A DNA stretch of 59,131 bases, from positions 1-59,131 of IMG/VR virus record IMGVR_UViG_3300022591_000009; one strand, 5' to 3'. This DNA is from a virus. Position numbers and translations under genes: made by a program. Below the pieces are notes generated by a model that was not told the origin of the DNA, did no database searches, and was given only the letters and a program-made list of their open reading frames with translations. Positions 56,400 to 59,131 of the stretch are shown one piece after another (the first letter of the stretch is position 1; each line of letters begins with the position of its first letter).

Positions 56400-57401
56400 T
56401 TATGCGAGAGCCTTGACGGCTGAGAGGATACGTGCCTTCTCGGCAGTAATCTGTGGGTCGAAGCCACTCGCAGCTGCCCAGACATTCTCGTTCGTACCCT
56501 TGCGGGCGAAGCGGTAATAATCTAAGCGCTCGGTGAGGGCTTGGAATGTTCCCCACGCAGTACCTTTGATATTGGTATTGGTAGGAGAGGTGTGGTACAG
56601 GTCGTTGAGAATGTTAATCTTATTTTCCCATTTAGTGACTGTGACCTTGGCTGAGCCAGACTCTGGCTTAGGATAGAGAGCCAAGATAATCTCATTAAAC
56701 TTGGCGTCTGATACGGCGGTCTCGAACAAGGCGCGAGCCTCATTCTCGAAGGCGTCCATATGGTTGAAGGTGAGCCCTAGGACTCGGCGAGCTTCATCAA
56801 CCCGTCCTGCAACCGTTGAGGTGTGGCGAACCTTAAAGCTCTGCTTAGAGCCTCGGAGCGCCATGTTGAGTGTGTTCTGGCACACAACTCTCACGGGTGT
56901 GATATTGGCTTGGATAGCAGCTGAACCGTCATGGCTCGTTGTTACTAGGAGATAAGTCTTAGTAACATCGTTAGCGCCGTCAGGGTCTAGGACAAACTCT
57001 CTCGGCACTACTAATGAGCCGAATACTACTTTGCCGTCCTTGATAGAGCCAGCGCTCTCCCATGAAGCACCGCCGTCGAGCACGCCGTCACCGAAGGAGA
57101 ATAGCTCCTCGTTCTGGAATACCTTGTAACGGTCACCGACAACGGAGAGCACGTCGGTGCCACCGTCAAACGGATTGGTTCTAACAACCAGCTGGTTATT
57201 AGCGTGAGAGCGATAGCCCTCGGGTACGGGCAAGGATTCCAAACGGACATCCCATGCGTTGAGCTTGGCAGCTTCGAGCATATCTGCCGTGGTTACGTGC
57301 GCGTCCTCGTCGAATAGGACGTTAGCGAGGTTGTGCCACGCTGGTGCACCGCGGAGAGCGAATGCAACTTCGCCGTCCTGCATTTCTAGGTTGTGAGCCA
57401 T
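56400..57401 (-). CDS. DUF932-type phage/plasmid-like protein
   Basis: A 333-residue protein matching the phage/plasmid-like DUF932 group: AFALRGAPAWHNLANVLFDE at the start, GDRYKVFQNEELFSFGDGV in the middle, and TPVRVVCQNTLNMALRG, KVRHTSTVAGRVDEARRVLG. These proteins occur in phages and plasmids and in defence or replication islands, but their function is not known. AAAGGGAAAGC upstream of the ATG. It lies between two array-bearing intergenic regions. Confidence 0.8.
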   Translation of the reverse strand: MAHNLEMQDGEVAFALRGAPAWHNLANVLFDEDAHVTTADMLEAAKLNAWDVRLESLPVPEGYRSHANNQLVVRTNPFDGGTDVLSVVGDRYKVFQNEELFSFGDGVLDGGASWESAGSIKDGKVVFGSLVVPREFVLDPDGANDVTKTYLLVTTSHDGSAAIQANITPVRVVCQNTLNMALRGSKQSFKVRHTSTVAGRVDEARRVLGLTFNHMDAFENEARALFETAVSDAKFNEIILALYPKPESGSAKVTVTKWENKINILNDLYHTSPTNTNIKGTAWGTFQALTERLDYYRFARKGTNENVWAAASGFDPQITAEKARILSAVKALA

Positions 57402-57459
57402 GCTTTCCCTTTCATGTCGTATATAAGCGCGGTGTTGCGGTTATATGCGGTAACTCTTG

Positions 57460-57473
57460 GTTACAGGTGTAAC
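57460..57473. promoter_or_regulatory. Palindrome GTTACAGGTGTAAC
   Basis: GTTACA and TGTAAC flank GG, a perfect 14-bp palindrome about 60 bp upstream of the DUF932 start. The half GTTACACC/GGTGTAAC recurs at 54319-54326 and 55226-55233, so it may be an operator shared by leftward promoters. Confidence 0.45.
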
Positions 57474-57500
57474 TTTATAGGTGGTTAGGTATTAGTGCCT

Positions 57501-57527
57501 CTCAGGTGGTGCTCAGGTGATTCTCAG
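57501..57527 (+). repeat. Phased CTCAG array D, three copies at 11-bp period
   Basis: CTCAG at 57501, 57512 and 57523. About 100 bp upstream of the DUF932 start. Confidence 0.85.
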
Positions 57528-57568
57528 CTAATCAACACGCCCGAGCGCGTGGTAACTCTCTCTAGCAA

Positions 57569-57595
57569 CTCAGCCTGTGCTCAGTTAATTCTCAG
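57569..57595 (+). repeat. Phased CTCAG array E, three copies at 11-bp period
   Basis: CTCAG at 57569, 57580 and 57591; a degenerate CTCTC at 57558 continues the phase. Confidence 0.85.
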
Positions 57596-57687
57596 GAAAC
57601 TTTAGGCTCAAGGGCTCGTTTGCCTATACCCATATGCCAAATGTTTGGGTTGGCCCACCCTCCCCATTTCTCTAACGGGGAATAGGA

Positions 57688-57728
57688 ATAGCCCGCCACC
57701 TCGACATGTCAACGAGGCAACGGGCTAT
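57688..57728 (-). terminator. Composite hairpin, probable terminator
   Basis: Nested pairing ATAGCCCG/CGGGCTAT and CCTCG/CGAGG around GACATGTC, just downstream (minus strand) of the gene at 57748. Only a weak T-rich stretch follows. Confidence 0.6.
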
Positions 57729-57747
57729 CTTTCCTAGCGAAGGAAAT

Positions 57748-57873
57748 CTATTTGGCTGGGCAATTCATGTGAAAGTATTGGATGTACCGTGAAGCGGGGT
57801 CGGTTGTTACCTCACCGCAATCTTTGCAGTACCACATCATTACTTTCTTTATCGGGTTTTGCTCGTCCAGCAT
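57748..57873 (-). CDS. Small zinc-finger peptide
   Basis: A 41-residue peptide with WYCKDCGEVTTDP and FHMNCPAK, i.e. CxxC plus HxxC, a probable zinc ribbon. GGAGTAG precedes the ATG. Ends the operon of tiny Zn-finger genes before the terminator. Confidence 0.6.
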   Translation of the reverse strand: MLDEQNPIKKVMMWYCKDCGEVTTDPASRYIQYFHMNCPAK

Positions 57874-57875
57874 GG

Positions 57876-58085
57876 CTACTCCTTATCTCTGCAGTTGCAG
57901 GTGTTAAGTGGATAGAGACAATCTCCGCAAATCGGTTGTGCAAATACTTCCAGTACGTGGTTGAGCTCTTTAATAGCTCCCTCGTACCATTCTTCGTGTC
58001 CTTGACTCATGCCCGAGTAGACGGCTGTTTCCAGCCCGACTACTTGGTTCTCGATAAACTTGATGACTTCACTTGCGCTAGTCAT
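57876..58085 (-). CDS. Small Cys-rich-tail protein
   Basis: A 69-residue protein: helical first 50 residues (ASEVIKFIENQVVGLE, YEGAIKELNHVLEVFAQ) and a Cys cluster PICGDCLYPLNTCNCRDKE (four Cys). Likely metal-binding. Overlaps the next gene by 8 bp. Confidence 0.6.
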   Translation of the reverse strand: MTSASEVIKFIENQVVGLETAVYSGMSQGHEEWYEGAIKELNHVLEVFAQPICGDCLYPLNTCNCRDKE

Positions 58086-58305
58086 GGCATATCCAGCCTT
58101 TCTTTATGTCAAAGCCAATCGTGTGAGATGGCTCACCTTTGGTGATTACCTTACCGCAGAGGCAAAGATACTGGTCTTCCTCGTCTGCAATCAGAGTGAC
58201 ATCGTCCACTTGTTCTTCCTTCCATGTCGTAACTACTTGGGCAATATATACGCCTTCGGGGCGTGTGACCGTAATCTTCGTGGTCTTGGTATGTGTTAGC
58301 GCCAT
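58078..58305 (-). CDS. Small hypothetical protein with CxC motif
   Basis: A 75-residue protein (TKTTKITVTRPEGVYIAQVVTTW, then YLCLCGKVITKGEP ... GWICHD). Two cysteine clusters suggest a zinc or treble-clef-like site. Unknown. Confidence 0.55.
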   Translation of the reverse strand: MALTHTKTTKITVTRPEGVYIAQVVTTWKEEQVDDVTLIADEEDQYLCLCGKVITKGEPSHTIGFDIKKGWICHD

Positions 58306-58433
58306 GAGTAGCCTTCTAACACGCAGGTCGTGCCTTCAGGTGTCTTCTGGCACTTGCCGTAATGCGGGGTGAAGCAGGTTGCCATGATTACCGCGCCTAT
58401 TACTAGGGCTAGTAGTGCTGTGAGAGCTTTCAT
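58296..58433 (-). CDS. Small exported or membrane-anchored peptide
   Basis: A 45-residue peptide from ATG 58433 (GGAGGAAG upstream) with a hydrophobic N-terminal segment (ALTALLALVIGAVIMA) and three cysteines (ATCFTPHYGKCQ, TTCVLEG). Could be a signal peptide or single transmembrane helix. ATGA overlap with the upstream gene. Confidence 0.5.
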   Translation of the reverse strand: MKALTALLALVIGAVIMATCFTPHYGKCQKTPEGTTCVLEGYSWR

Positions 58434-58552
58434 TCTTCCTCCTCTTGGTGACAGGCGCAGGCACATGGTGACCATGTGTCGCCTCCCCATAGCCCATTGC
58501 ATGAGCTATGTTCTACGAATACGCAGTTTGCGCTTACGCCGACGCCGTTCAT
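58430..58552 (-). CDS. Cys-rich microprotein
   Basis: A 40-residue peptide with five Cys and one His in SPCACACHQEEEE plus C10 and C18; GGGGAG precedes the ATG. Metallothionein-like spacing (CxCxCH). Its stop overlaps the next ATG. Small-gene evidence: exact fit in the operon and good ribosome site. Confidence 0.55.
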   Translation of the reverse strand: MNGVGVSANCVFVEHSSCNGLWGGDTWSPCACACHQEEEE

Positions 58553-58647
58553 TGGCACTCCCCACATTGTGGGTAGTAGTACTCGCCGTCATCTGTTGTC
58601 CATGAGCTCGTTACCTTGCCACATGAGACGCACTTGTTATTGTTCAT
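58549..58647 (-). CDS. Tiny zinc-ribbon peptide
   Basis: A 32-residue peptide, MNNNKCVSCGKVTSSW... ending PQCGECQ: two CxxC pairs 18 residues apart, a minimal zinc ribbon. AAAGG upstream. Overlaps the next gene by four bases (ATGA). Confidence 0.6.
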   Translation of the reverse strand: MNNNKCVSCGKVTSSWTTDDGEYYYPQCGECQ

Positions 58648-58691
58648 TTTGTACCTTTCGCTAGGTTTGTTTGGGTCGGGCGACCCGCACA

Positions 58692-58715
58692 GCGGAGAGA
58701 GCGAACCCTCTCCGC
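58692..58715 (-). terminator. 8-bp hairpin between small genes
   Basis: GCGGAGAG and CTCTCCGC flank an 8-base loop, after the stop of the gene at 58725. No T-run, so possibly a processing or weak termination site. Confidence 0.4.
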
Positions 58716-58724
58716 CATACGCAT

Positions 58725-58865
58725 CTACCGTCCGAAGTCGCTTTGCTGTCCACAATCAGGACAGATATAAGTGACCGCGTTCGCTTGTACTAGGTTCTTG
58801 ACGTCTTCCTTGTCCTCTTCGCAGTGGTCGCAGAAGAAGTCGCCTACGCTCTCGTAGTCAATCAT
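58725..58865 (-). CDS. Small zinc-ribbon protein
   Basis: A 46-residue protein from ATG 58865 (AGGAG upstream): FFCDHCEEDKED and TYICPDCGQQ, two CxxC pairs, 21 residues between. Acidic. ATGA overlap with the gene at the window edge. Confidence 0.65.
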   Translation of the reverse strand: MIDYESVGDFFCDHCEEDKEDVKNLVQANAVTYICPDCGQQSDFGR

Positions 58866-59131
58866 GCTCGTTCTCCTGTCCAGACGTAGTGGTTCTCGGA
58901 TACTTTCTTGATGTTGGGGTTGCCCATCTCTACCTGAAGCGCCTTGATTTTGCGCTCTAGGGCGGTGAGCTTCTGAATCTCTTTCCAGAGGTAAGTCTTG
59001 CGGTTTGTCCATTGAGCGATAGCGTGCTCGCTGGCGCCGTTAGGGTCGAAGCCAATCATGTCTGATAAGTCAGAAACTAGGCGGTTAGCAGTTTGTGCGA
59101 CAGAGGAGCGCAGAAGCGCGACCTCGTCGTG
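58862..59131 (-). CDS. Hypothetical helical protein (5' end outside window)
   Basis: The reading frame is open to the right edge of the window: 24 codons precede the first internal ATG (59059), and they continue an amphipathic helix (VALLRSSVAQTANRLVSDLSD). So the start most likely lies beyond base 59131, though ATG 59059 remains possible. Visible part 89 residues, ending with TALERKIKALQVEMG coil and VSENHYVWTGERA. No family recognised. Confidence 0.55.
   Translation of the reverse strand, partial: HDEVALLRSSVAQTANRLVSDLSDMIGFDPNGASEHAIAQWTNRKTYLWKEIQKLTALERKIKALQVEMGNPNIKKVSENHYVWTGERA

Larger units (their letters stand above)
57402..57747. other. Intergenic control region, about 345 bp
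   Basis: No credible gene. Holds a 14-bp palindrome (57460-57473), CTCAG arrays D and E, a GTTTGGGTTG motif and a terminator-like hairpin; presumed promoter region of the DUF932 gene. Confidence 0.75.

Noticed and set aside
1-59131. Integrase, excisionase or attachment site showing lysogeny by integration
   Set aside because: No tyrosine or serine recombinase motifs were found; the MerR-like HTH at 28302 resembles excisionases in fold only. parS and Leu-type polymerase are suggestive but not proof of a temperate life style.

Overview
The window is a 59 kb piece of the genome of a tailed phage with a contractile (myovirus-type) tail. Sheath, T4 gp19-like tube, tape measure, gpD-like hub, gp5/gpV-like spike, gp25, gpJ/gp6 and gpI-like genes lie in canonical order. 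An actinobacterial host is suggested by a WhiB-family regulator, a perfect copy of the actinobacterial ParB site GTTTCACGTGAAAC, apparently leaderless promoters and B12-dependent ribonucleotide reductase. Base composition is moderate rather than high GC, which would fit a freshwater or marine low-GC actinobacterium, but that is inference. Terminase, portal, capsid, integrase and tRNA genes were not found, so the head genes lie outside the window. Both edges cut genes.

Layout. 1-1555: end of a collagen-like tail fibre. 1552-3764: leftward cassette (FkbM methyltransferase, TPR-like protein, beta-propeller glycosidase-like protein) that may act on fibre sugars. 3800-20333: rightward neck, tail and baseplate genes, then a holin-like membrane protein. 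20374-36619: replication and recombination (winged-helix protein, DnaC-like loader, DnaB helicase, primase, dNMP kinase, SNF2 helicase, family A DNA polymerase, RecA/UvsX, PD-(D/E)XK nucleases, RuvC) plus WhiB. 36689-45769: SpoVS, metallophosphoesterase, HNH nuclease, a block of small basic proteins, and a nucleotidyltransferase/HAD-like/TGT-like trio. 45889-47922: nrdJ. A bidirectional terminator at 47941-47968 separates all this from a leftward arm (47974-59131) of small zinc-finger or secreted proteins, a subtilase, a VWA-zincin/MoxR ATPase pair and a DUF932-type protein.

The most unusual content is in the leftward arm. Its larger intergenic regions carry five arrays of CTCAG repeated every 11 bp (16 copies counting one TTCAG), a perfect 14-bp parS site, and a 14-bp inverted repeat that contains two consensus DnaA boxes. 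Together these look like a replication, partition or arm-wide control region. Other notable signals are two probable +1 programmed frameshifts (tail assembly chaperone at about 9486, and a CCC-TGA site at 39351-39356) and a predicted pseudoknot that would cover the ribosome binding site of the DNA polymerase gene.

All calls come from reading the sequence; no database search was run.
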